Part shown: positions 54,931 through 64,000 of the stretch, piece after piece
Layout of the letters: each line of letters begins with the position of its first letter
How positions within the stretch are numbered: the stretch's first letter is position 1
Source: Amycolatopsis sp. EV170708-02-1
GTDB lineage: Bacteria; Actinomycetota; Actinomycetes; Mycobacteriales; Pseudonocardiaceae
Direction: 5' to 3'
NCBI RefSeq assembly: GCF_022479115.1
Contig: NZ_CP092497.1
Location: forward strand, 6,014,001 to 6,078,000
DNA length: 64,000 nucleotides
The notes under the pieces: generated by a model
Seen by the model: the letters and a program-made list of their open reading frames with translations, nothing else
Told to the model about the DNA's origin: nothing
The model's database searches: none
Made by a program: the position numbers and the translations under genes

Positions 54931-55714
54931 TGCCCCTCGGCGGCACCCTCGCGGTCACGGCGGGCACGACGCTGCTGGCCTTCGTCGTCACCTTCGGTAT
55001 CGCGCGGTGGCGGAAGCGGTACGACACCGTCGACACGCTGTGGGGGCCGGGCTTCGCGCTCGTCGCGCTGGTGGCGGCGCCGCTCGGGACGGGTCCGTCG
55101 CGCTGCGCGTGGTCACCGCGCTGCTGACCGCGATCTGGGGTGTCCGCCTCGGCGTCCACCTCCACCTGCGCAACCACAAGCTGCCCGAAGACCCGCGCTA
55201 CGTGCGGATGGCCGAGAGCGCCGGGGAGAATCCGGCGCTCAAGCTCTTCGTCCGTGTGTACCTCGTCCAGGCCGTGGTGCTGTGGTTCGTCTCGTTGCCG
55301 GTCCAGTTCGCGATGTACGGCGGCGCCTTCGGGGTGACGGCGTGGCTGGGCGTCGCGGTGTGGCTGATCGGCTTCGGGTTCGAGACGATCGGCGACGAGC
55401 AGCTGCGGCGCTTCAAGGCCGACCCGGGCAACAAGGGGAAGGTGCTCGACAGCGGGCTGTGGCGCTACACCCGGCATCCGAACTACTTCGGCGACGCGTG
55501 CGTGTGGTGGGGCCTGTACCTGCTGGCGTGTTCGAGCTGGGTGGGGGCGGCGACCGTGCTGTCGCCGATCGCGATGACGTACACACTGGCCAAGGGAACC
55601 GGAAAACCTTTGCTGGAGAAGGGTTTGCGGCGTTCCCGGCCCGGATACGCGGCGTACGTCGAGCGGACCAGCGGGTTCTTCCCGCTGCCCCCTCGCCGCG
55701 TCACTCCCCGGTGA
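54930..55714 (+). pseudogene. DUF1295 (steroid-reductase-like) membrane protein with single-base frameshift
   Basis: The first part reads MPLGGTLAVTAGTTLL then RWRKRYDTVDTLWGPGFALV. The second part, one frame over, gives VTALLTAIWGVRLGVHLHLR and ends after LWRYTRHPNYFGDACVWWG, the DUF1295 signature. The break lies in the GGG run at 55091-55093; one more G restores a 261-residue product with about 6-7 helices. Homologues form the steroid 5-alpha reductase/isoprenylcysteine methyltransferase fold. Rv0446c is the counterpart in the mycobacterial SigK cluster. Starts at ATG 54930, coupled to the upstream gene. Confidence 0.85.
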
Positions 55715-56210
55715 GACCGTCCGTCAGTTCGCGCAACAGGTCGAGGTGGCCGGCGTGCCTGCCGGTCTCCTCGATCATATGCGCGACCACGAAGCGGACG
55801 TTGACCTTGCGCTCGCCGCGGAAGGGGACCTCGTCGTCCAGCCCCATCGCTTCGACGATCTTGCGGCTCCGCTCGCACTCGGCCTCGTAGGCGGCGATCA
55901 GCTGGTCGATCGGGGTCTGCATGGCGACCCGGAACTCCGCGTCCGGATCGGCCTCCAGTGCCTCCTTCCAGACGTCCTCCTGTCCGTTGAGCACCACGTT
56001 GAACCAGTACTGCTCGACGAGGGTCAGATGCCCGAGCAGACCGGCGACGGTGGTCAGTTCGCTGGGAACGAGCGGGCGCCGGGCCTGCTCGTCGGTGAGG
56101 CCGGAGCACTTCCACACCACGGTGGCGCGGAGGAAGTCGAGGAAGCCGTTCAGCTGGGTGCGCTCGTCGCCGGTGAGCGGCGGTTCGGGACGCTTCGGTT
56201 CGTCGGTCAT
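55701..56210 (-). CDS. DinB-family (DUF664-type) protein
   Basis: This 169-residue four-helix-bundle protein has metal-ligand candidates His in VAGLLGHLTLVEQYWF and in VAHMIEETGRHAGHLDLLRE, the expected DinB pattern. Some relatives act as thiol-dependent transferases using mycothiol, but the activity here is unknown. Its 3' end overlaps the convergent DUF1295 gene by 14 nt. ATG 56210 is the start. Confidence 0.85.
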   Translation of the reverse strand: MTDEPKRPEPPLTGDERTQLNGFLDFLRATVVWKCSGLTDEQARRPLVPSELTTVAGLLGHLTLVEQYWFNVVLNGQEDVWKEALEADPDAEFRVAMQTPIDQLIAAYEAECERSRKIVEAMGLDDEVPFRGERKVNVRFVVAHMIEETGRHAGHLDLLRELTDGLTGE

Positions 56211-56434
56211 GGTCGTGCAGTCTGCCGGTTTCCTCGGATGATCCGCTAACGAGTTACCCGGGGAGGCACTGTCCACCATCTGTCGCAGAGCCGTGGTCCA
56301 TGTCCGAAGGTGATCCCATCGTTCGAGTGAAACCAGCGGTAGTTAGCGCCCAGGAAACATGACGACCACCCGCCCGTCATGTCAGGCTGGTGCAGTTGTG
56401 GCCACCGCCGCCGGAGTACCGAGAAAGGTCACTG

Positions 56435-57739
56435 ATGTCAGGCCTGCAGCTGAGCGCACTCGATGTCGCTTTCCTTTGCCTGGAAAGCGAAACGACGCCC
56501 ATGCACATGGGGGCGGTGGTCACCTTCCGCCCGCAAGGGCAGGTGCACGCGCGCGAGCTGACCACGCTGCTCGCCGAGCGGGCGGCGCGTCTCCCCAAGC
56601 TGCGTCAGCGCCCCCGCACCGCGCTGTTCCCGCCCGGGGCCGCGATCTGGGCCGAAGACCCGGATTTCGTTGCCAGTGAACATATTTCACATCACCACTT
56701 GAGCTCCCTGTACGAACCGGACCCGCTCTCCGCCTACGCGTCGCGCTGGATGGGACGGCCGCTCGACACCGGAAAACCGTTGTGGGACTTGCATCTCGTC
56801 ACCGGCCTGCCGGACGGCGAGTTCGCGTTGCTGCTGAAACTGCACCACGCGCTGACCGACGGAGCGGGCGCGTACGCCGTCGCCGTGGGCCTGCTCGACG
56901 AAATGCCCCGCCCCACCCGGCGTACGCACAGCGGTGCCACGCCGCCTCCGCCGCGGTCCCCTGTGGACGCTGTCAAGGAGGCCGTCGGCTCGACGCTGAC
57001 CCAGGCCGGGATCGCCTCTTCGGTGGTGCGCGCGACGCGTTCGCCGCTGTCGCCGATCAGCGCCCCGCCGTCGACCGAACGACGGCTCGGCCTCGTCCGG
57101 CTGGACACCGCCGAGATCCGGCGGATCCGCCGGGCCCACGGCGGGACCGCCAACGACGTCGTGCTGGCGATCCTCAGCGGCGCGCTGCGCGAATGGATGA
57201 TCAACCGCGGCCAGCGCGCCGACGACCGGACGCTGCGGGCACTCATCCCGGTCAGCGTGCGCGGGCGGTCCGCCGAGCAGCTCGGCGGGAACAAGCTGTC
57301 CGGTTACCTCTGCGAGCTGCCGGTGGGCCTCGACGATCCGCGTGCGCGGCTGCTGGCCGTCCAGCGCGAGATGGGCCGGAACAAGGCCGCGGGCCCGGCG
57401 CGGGGCGCGGGCGCCTTCCCGCTGCTCGCCGACCGGATGCCGCCGATGCTGCACCGGCTCGGTTCGAAGGCCGCCGGGCTGGCCGCGCCGCTGCTGTTCG
57501 ACCTCGTGGTGACCACGGTGCCGGTGCCGCCCAACCGGCTGACCCTGAACGGGACGAAGGTGTCGGGCGTGTACCCGTTCGTGCCGCTGGCGCCGCGGCA
57601 GGCGGTCGGGATCGCGGTGGCGACCTATCGCGACTCGGTCCACATCGGACTACAGGCGAACGGGGCGGCGGTCTCGGACGTGGGTTCGCTGCGCGACGGT
57701 GTGCTCAAATCGGCCGCGAGGCTGCTGGACACCGCCTGA
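56435..57739 (+). CDS. Wax ester synthase/diacylglycerol acyltransferase (WS/DGAT)
   Basis: This 434-residue protein has the acyltransferase HHxxxDG motif in LLKLHHALTDGAGAY near residue 135. The family N-terminus SALDVAFLCLESETTPMHMG and the late motif GGNKLSGYLCELPVG, together with TTVPVPPNRLTLNGTKVSGVYPFVPL, are also present. WS/DGAT proteins make triacylglycerol or wax esters and are abundant in actinomycetes. ATG 56435 has AAAGG about 8 nt upstream. It is followed by a palindrome shared with 8832-8879. Confidence 0.9.
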   Translation: MSGLQLSALDVAFLCLESETTPMHMGAVVTFRPQGQVHARELTTLLAERAARLPKLRQRPRTALFPPGAAIWAEDPDFVASEHISHHHLSSLYEPDPLSAYASRWMGRPLDTGKPLWDLHLVTGLPDGEFALLLKLHHALTDGAGAYAVAVGLLDEMPRPTRRTHSGATPPPPRSPVDAVKEAVGSTLTQAGIASSVVRATRSPLSPISAPPSTERRLGLVRLDTAEIRRIRRAHGGTANDVVLAILSGALREWMINRGQRADDRTLRALIPVSVRGRSAEQLGGNKLSGYLCELPVGLDDPRARLLAVQREMGRNKAAGPARGAGAFPLLADRMPPMLHRLGSKAAGLAAPLLFDLVVTTVPVPPNRLTLNGTKVSGVYPFVPLAPRQAVGIAVATYRDSVHIGLQANGAAVSDVGSLRDGVLKSAARLLDTA

Positions 57740-57744
57740 CAGTT

Positions 57745-57786
57745 CGTGAGTGGCGAGGACGGTTCTAACCGTCCTTGCCACTCACG
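57745..57786. repeat. 42-bp palindrome, terminator-like dispersed repeat (copy 2)
   Basis: Arms CGTGAGTGGCGAGGACGGTT and AACCGTCCTTGCCACTCACG flank CT. The only odd pair (G11) is G-U in + strand RNA, so the stem is complete for the WS/DGAT transcript. It lies between converging genes, as copy 1 does, and shares 19 of 20 bases of that arm core. Confidence 0.85.
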
Positions 57787-57793
57787 AGGCGCG

Positions 57794-60198
<2,405 letters not shown>

Positions 60199-60331
60199 GG
60201 CGTACCACCTTTCGCCACCGGTGAATTGCCGTATGACTTGCACGACATTTCGAAAGTATTTGTCCTGCTACCAGGCGTACAAGCGGCCGTTCGGCCCAAA
60301 TACGGCGAAGCGCGGCGCGTTAGCCTGGTTC

Positions 60332-60748
60332 GTGGGGATCTCCGTGAACGGCTTCGCCCGGTTGGGCCCGCACGTGGTGGCTCCGATCGCCTGGACCCTC
60401 CTGGCACCGATCGCGGTCGTCCTCGGCGATACCAGTGGCCTGGTCTGGCCATCGCTGTTGGCGCTGGCCGGTTCGGCGGTCCTGACGCTCGCCGTGGGAT
60501 GGGTGATCAAGCAGGCATCCGGCTTCGGTATCTCGCCGCATACGGCGCCTGAATCCGCCGCGGTCACCGTCTTGGCGTTCACCCTCGGGCCGGTGATGCT
60601 GGTCGGCGGCCTGCTGGTGGCCTGGGTGTGCTGGGCGCGCGTCAAGCTGGGCGAAGACACCTTCGCCGAAGCCGCCGCCGGGGTCCTGCTGGGGATCCTG
60701 GTCGGCGGCCTCGGCTGGATCGGTCTGATCGTCTTCCTGTTCTCCTGA
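60332..60748 (+). CDS. Hypothetical four-helix membrane protein
   Basis: The protein has about 138 residues, nearly all hydrophobic, with about four helices: VVAPIAWTLLAPIAVVLG, SLLALAGSAVLTLAVGWVI, VMLVGGLLVAWVCWARV and a C-terminal LLGILVGGLGWIGLIVFLF. I do not recognise the family. The start is uncertain: GTG 60332, preceded by TAGCCT at a leaderless distance, is my choice, while ATG 60233 would add 33 polar residues and leave only 35 bp for the divergent protease promoter. Its stop touches the stop of the convergent hydrolase gene directly. Confidence 0.6.
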   Translation: MGISVNGFARLGPHVVAPIAWTLLAPIAVVLGDTSGLVWPSLLALAGSAVLTLAVGWVIKQASGFGISPHTAPESAAVTVLAFTLGPVMLVGGLLVAWVCWARVKLGEDTFAEAAAGVLLGILVGGLGWIGLIVFLFS

Positions 60749-62143
60749 TCAGGCCGGGCAGTGGGAATCGGCGGCCGGGAGGTCGCCGTCCCGCAGGTAG
60801 CGCACGACGAAGTCGTTTCCGCAGGCGTTCTCCTTGGTGAAGACGCCGTGCCCGCCGGCGTCCACGGTGACGAACTTCGCCCGTCCGCCCAGCGCCGAAC
60901 GCAGCTCCCGCGCGCCGGACAGCGGCGTCGCCGGGTCGCGGAGGTTCTGCACCAGCAGGATGTTCGACGGTCCGCGGTCGTGGATCCGCACCGGAGGCTC
61001 GCGGCGCTCCACCGGCCAGAACGCGCACGGGGTGATGTTCGCGGCGGCGGGGCCGAACATCGGATGCGTCACGCGGGCGCGTTCGACCGCCTTTTGGTAG
61101 TAGCGCACGCTTTCCGGCCAGTCGGAGTCGTTGCAGAGCACCTGCAGCTGGAGCGCGGCGTGATTGTCGCCCTCGAGCGGCCCGCCCTGCGCCTTCGCCG
61201 CCGGAGCGGACCATCGTTCGGCGAGACCGGGGAAGTTCGCGTCGTCGTACAGCGCTCCCCAAGTGTCGCTCCGAATTCCCGGGCGCTTCTCGGCCAGTTC
61301 GAGGAACTTCGCCGTCACTTCGGTCTGTGTCCGCCCGAGGTGGTAGACGTCGTCGCGCGCCGCCGCCCAAGCCGTGAAGTCGCCGAATCGGTCGTCGAAA
61401 CCTTCGGCGAAACGCTGATGTGCCCGGACGTCCAGTCCGCCGGGACCGACGAGGCTGTCCAGCACGATCCGGTCCGTGCGCGCGGGGAACATCGACGCGT
61501 AGGCGGCGCCGAGGTAGCTGCCGTACGAAACGCCGTAGTACGAGATCTTCCGCTCCCCCAGCGCCGCGCGGATCCGGTCCAGGTCGCGCGCGGTGTTGGC
61601 GGTGGTCATCTGCGGCAGGAGATCCGCGGTCTCCGACTCGGCGCACTGCCTCGCCACCACGCGGGACTTCGCCGCCTTCTCGGCGACGTCACGCGGGCCC
61701 GCCGCGTACGGGCCGACGGCGATGAACCGCTGTTCCTCGCTCAGGTCACAGGTCACCGGCGTGCTGTAAACGGTCCCGCGCGGATCGAAACCGATGACGT
61801 CGTAACCGTCGAGCAGGCCGGACTGCCCCTGTCGCTGCGCGAGTTGCGCGGGCATCGCCAGGCCGGGACTCCCTGGACCGCCGGGGTTCATCAGCAGCAC
61901 GCCGCGCCGCTTCGGCGATTCGCTCGCCTTACGGGAGACGGTGAGTTCGATGGTCCGGCCGCCGGGATCGGCGTAGTCCAGCGGCACCTCGAGTTTCGCG
62001 CATTCGAGGCCCTCGGTCGGTGACGGTGTCATGCCGTAGTCCGGGCAGGGCGACGTCCACCGGAGTGCCGGAGCCGCCTCGGCGGTCGCCGGCAGTGCCA
62101 CGGCCAAGGGCAGGAAAGCCAGTATCGCCAACGTTTTTCTCAT
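60749..62143 (-). CDS. Secreted alpha/beta hydrolase with TAP-like domain
   Basis: The protein has 464 residues. A signal peptide (about 1-23) precedes an alpha/beta hydrolase core with oxyanion region LMNPGGPGSPG, nucleophile Ser in YYGVSYGSYLG, Asp in LRDPATPLSGA and His in DAGGHGVF. The C-terminal TAP-like domain is that of tripeptidyl aminopeptidases. Such proteins, common in Streptomyces-like genomes, remove N-terminal tripeptides outside the cell or act as esterases. The start is ATG 62143. It is convergent with the preceding membrane-protein gene (adjacent stops). Confidence 0.87.
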   Translation of the reverse strand: MRKTLAILAFLPLAVALPATAEAAPALRWTSPCPDYGMTPSPTEGLECAKLEVPLDYADPGGRTIELTVSRKASESPKRRGVLLMNPGGPGSPGLAMPAQLAQRQGQSGLLDGYDVIGFDPRGTVYSTPVTCDLSEEQRFIAVGPYAAGPRDVAEKAAKSRVVARQCAESETADLLPQMTTANTARDLDRIRAALGERKISYYGVSYGSYLGAAYASMFPARTDRIVLDSLVGPGGLDVRAHQRFAEGFDDRFGDFTAWAAARDDVYHLGRTQTEVTAKFLELAEKRPGIRSDTWGALYDDANFPGLAERWSAPAAKAQGGPLEGDNHAALQLQVLCNDSDWPESVRYYQKAVERARVTHPMFGPAAANITPCAFWPVERREPPVRIHDRGPSNILLVQNLRDPATPLSGARELRSALGGRAKFVTVDAGGHGVFTKENACGNDFVVRYLRDGDLPAADSHCPA

Positions 62144-62170
62144 GCGGCGAGCTTGGCGCGGCCGACGGCC

Positions 62171-62641
62171 CTACCGCGTCGCCCCGGGGCCTGATCCGGG
62201 ACCTCCACCTTCGGTGGGAGACGGGGCTTCCTTCAGTACCCCCTCGGCCAGGCGCGTCTCCACGACGCGCGCGAAGCTGGGGCACGTCCGGATGTCCTCG
62301 TGCGGACAGGCCAGGACATGAGCGATCGCGGTCCTCGCCGCCTCGATCCGGGCGAGCCGCCGGTCGAGTTCGGCCAGCTTCCGCCGATGCAGCTCTCGCC
62401 ACCCCTCCGCGGCCCGCTCACGGGCGGCGATGAGCTCCTTGAGCTCGCGCAAGGTGAAGCCCACGTCCTGCAGCAGCAGGATCTCCCCGACCCGCTCGAT
62501 CACGGACGAGGGATACCGCCGCTGCCCGGAGACCCTGGCGGGAGGCGGCAGGAGACCGATCTCCTCCCAGTAGCGCAGGCCGGAGGCGGCGACCCCGGTA
62601 CGGCTCGCCACTTCGCCGATCGTCAACTCGCCTTGGCCCAT
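62171..62641 (-). CDS. MerR-family regulator (SoxR/thiol or metal-sensing type)
   Basis: This 156-residue protein has an N-terminal MerR winged helix (LTIGEVASRTGVAASGLRYWEEIGLLP, ARVSGQRRYPSSVIERV) and a dimer coiled coil. A short C-terminal segment ACPHEDIRTCPSF holds two cysteines seven residues apart. That pair could bind metal or sense redox, but it lacks the four-Cys cluster of SoxR. It is divergent from a methyltransferase, with an 18-bp operator of MerR type between them. The start is ATG 62641. Confidence 0.87.
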   Translation of the reverse strand: MGQGELTIGEVASRTGVAASGLRYWEEIGLLPPPARVSGQRRYPSSVIERVGEILLLQDVGFTLRELKELIAARERAAEGWRELHRRKLAELDRRLARIEAARTAIAHVLACPHEDIRTCPSFARVVETRLAEGVLKEAPSPTEGGGPGSGPGATR

Positions 62642-62642
62642 G

Positions 62643-62673
62643 TTGACTTCAAGCGTACTTGAAGCCGTTGACT
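62643..62673 (+). promoter_or_regulatory. MerR-type promoter with 18-bp operator
   Basis: TTGACT (62643-62648), 19-bp spacer, TTGACT (62668-62673), then 6 nt to ATG 62680. The palindrome CTTCAAGCGTACTTGAAG (62647-62664), with perfect 7-bp arms, fills the overlong spacer, the standard geometry for MerR activation. It resembles the SoxR box CCTCAAGTTAACTTGAGG. The -10 is weak, as expected for activator-dependent promoters. Confidence 0.7.
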
Positions 62674-62679
62674 CGGCTC

Positions 62680-63315
62680 ATGACGAAAACAGGCGGGCTC
62701 TTCACCGAACACGTGCTTCCCAGGCTGGTCCGGCAGTTCGGCCATCCTCGCGGGCCGGTGGGACAGGTGGTCGGCTGGATCATGGCGAACAGCGAGTCCA
62801 ACCGGCGGCGCAACGGCTGGGTGGTTTCCCTGCTGGAGATCCGGCCAACGGATCGGGTCCTCGAAATCGGTTTCGGTCCCGGTCTCGCCATCGCCGAACT
62901 CGCGGACCTGGCCGGCCGGGTCCACGGCATCGACCATTCCGCAGCGATGGTGCGGAAGGCCACCCGGCGCAATTCTCGCGCGATCCGCGACGGCCGGGTC
63001 CGGCTCGTGCGCGCTTCCGTGGACCGGTTGCCGGAATTCGGCGACCGTCTCGACGTGATCATGGCGGTCAATTCCGCCAAGTTCTGGGCGGAGCCCGCCG
63101 CACGGTTACGCGATCTGCGACGCCTGCTCCGGCCGTCGGGACGGATAGCGCTGGCGATCCAGCCAAGGTGTCCCGGTGCCGACGGCGCCACCACCGCACA
63201 GGCGGCCAAGGAACATCACGACCTGCTGGCCGAGGCGGGATTCACCGCGATCCGTGTCGAGACCCTCGACCTCGATCCGCCGGTCGCCTGCCTGCTGGCG
63301 GTCAACCCGGGATGA
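62680..63315 (+). CDS. Class I SAM-dependent methyltransferase
   Basis: The protein has 211 residues. Motif I is VLEIGFGPGLAIAELA, followed by the acidic GIDHSAAM, then DVIMAVNSAKFW and LLRPSGRIALAIQP. The substrate is unknown; PMT-type or small-molecule methylation is possible. ATG 62680 is fixed by the divergent MerR-type promoter and is probably leaderless; the longer frame begins inside the operator. It is probably induced by the MerR regulator. Confidence 0.82.
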   Translation: MTKTGGLFTEHVLPRLVRQFGHPRGPVGQVVGWIMANSESNRRRNGWVVSLLEIRPTDRVLEIGFGPGLAIAELADLAGRVHGIDHSAAMVRKATRRNSRAIRDGRVRLVRASVDRLPEFGDRLDVIMAVNSAKFWAEPAARLRDLRRLLRPSGRIALAIQPRCPGADGATTAQAAKEHHDLLAEAGFTAIRVETLDLDPPVACLLAVNPG

Positions 63316-63353
63316 AGGCACGCGCCGACGACGCTGTCGGCGCGTGCCGGGGA

Positions 63354-64000
63354 TCAGACCACCGCGAGCGGCAACGCCGTCGGGTGCACCGGAGCGGGCA
63401 GGTCTGAAGCGCCGGTGAGGTACGCGTCGACGGCGCTCGCCACCGAACGTCCCTCGGCGATCGCCCACACCACCAGCGAGGCACCGCGGTGCGCGTCGCC
63501 GCAGACGAACACGCCGGGCGACGAGGTCTGCCAGTCCGCGCCGCACGAGAGCGTGCCGCGCTGAGTCAGCGAAAGACCGAGCCCGTCCAGCAGCGGCATG
63601 TGCTCGACACCCTCGAACCCGATCGCGAGCAGCACGAGATCGGCGGGCAGCTCCTCGACCTCGTCGTTGACCGGGGTCACCATCCGCTTGCCGGTCTCCG
63701 GGTCCTTCACCACGCGGACCTGACGGAGCTCCACGGCGCGCACGTTGCCTTCGTCGTCACCGATGAACCGGGTGACCGCGACGGCGAACTTGCGCTCGCC
63801 CGCCTCCTCGTGCGCCGGATAGGTGCGCAGGATGTACGGCCACGTCGGCCACGGCGAGCGTTCATCGTCCCTTGTGGACGGTGGCGTCGGGTACTGGTCC
63901 AGCTGGGTCACCGAAAGCGCGCCCTGCCGGGTCGCGGTGCCGTAGGAGTCGGCCCCGGTGTCGCCGCCGCCGATGATGACGACGTGCTTGCCGGCCGCGT
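63354..64000 (-). CDS. gltD: Glutamate synthase small subunit GltD (5' part outside window)
   Basis: The visible C-terminal portion (about 214 residues, ending at 63354) contains the NADPH-site motif VVIIGGGDTGADSYGTA and the continuation QLDQYPTPP. ADLVLLAIGFEGVEHMPLLDG and GVFVCGDAHRGASLVVWAIAEGR, the second FAD-contact region, follow. GltD supplies electrons from NADPH to GltB for glutamate formation from 2-oxoglutarate and glutamine. The gene runs off the right edge, where gltB would be expected upstream on the same strand. Confidence 0.93.
   Translation of the reverse strand, partial: AAGKHVVIIGGGDTGADSYGTATRQGALSVTQLDQYPTPPSTRDDERSPWPTWPYILRTYPAHEEAGERKFAVAVTRFIGDDEGNVRAVELRQVRVVKDPETGKRMVTPVNDEVEELPADLVLLAIGFEGVEHMPLLDGLGLSLTQRGTLSCGADWQTSSPGVFVCGDAHRGASLVVWAIAEGRSVASAVDAYLTGASDLPAPVHPTALPLAVV

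Overview
The window is high-GC actinomycete DNA, most likely from Amycolatopsis or a close relative in the Pseudonocardiaceae. The evidence is third-position G/C bias in nearly every gene, Wag31/SepF/PgeF-type division genes, SigC- and SigK-like sigma factors, class II DAHP synthase, WS/DGAT and 13E12-type HNH proteins, an actinobacterial SAM-IV riboswitch and an ileS T-box. It reads as ordinary chromosome. I saw no tRNA, rRNA, CRISPR array, insertion sequence or prophage.

Layout. 1-9 kb: a secreted GH5 endoglucanase (cut by the window edge), a lytic transglycosylase, a MoxR/VWA pair, and an MFS exporter divergent from a WYL regulator, aldo/keto reductase and methyltransferase. 9-13 kb: a PucR regulator beside a two-subunit molybdenum hydroxylase of the isoquinoline 1-oxidoreductase type. 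13-16 kb: a SigC-like sigma factor divergent from a zinc-finger membrane anti-sigma factor, then a ROK regulator. 16-21 kb: a TetR/thioesterase pair sharing tandem operators, a HAD mutase-GH65 disaccharide phosphorylase operon, a 59-residue acidic protein and a Ppx/GppA phosphatase. 22-27 kb: an LLM oxidoreductase and a giant tandem DUF885 peptidase with a frameshift.

27-50 kb is the extended division cluster read on the minus strand. In reading order it runs ftsZ, pgeF, yggS, sepF, yggT, wag31, ileS (T-box), lspA and a RluA-family pseudouridine synthase. Accessory genes split it: FUSC, 13E12/HNH, an orphan Imm21, a class B PBP, a K+/H+ antiporter, an M23 peptidase, and a cysteine-desulfurase-like gene behind a SAM-IV riboswitch. 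ftsQ is not upstream of ftsZ. Instead there is a SigK island at 50-55.7 kb (rskA, sigK, DUF1365, FAD oxidoreductase, divergent with a cyclopropane-synthase-like gene and DUF1295). It has the same gene content as Mycobacterium tuberculosis Rv0444c-Rv0449c and carries two SigK-like promoters that appear to drive leaderless mRNAs in opposite directions. 55.7-64 kb: a DinB protein, WS/DGAT, class II DAHP synthase, a secreted trypsin-like protease, a TAP-like hydrolase, a MerR regulator with a textbook operator in front of a methyltransferase, and the 3' part of gltD.

Three cross-cutting observations stand out. First, near-perfect 38-50 bp palindromes sit exactly at gene ends at four places; two share sequence, so they look like a dispersed terminator-like repeat family. 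Second, three genes (DUF885, Imm21, DUF1295) are each repaired by adding one base at a G/C run, which suggests systematic base-call deletions rather than true pseudogenes. Third, several start codons are fixed by SD placement or promoter geometry and differ from the longest ORF.
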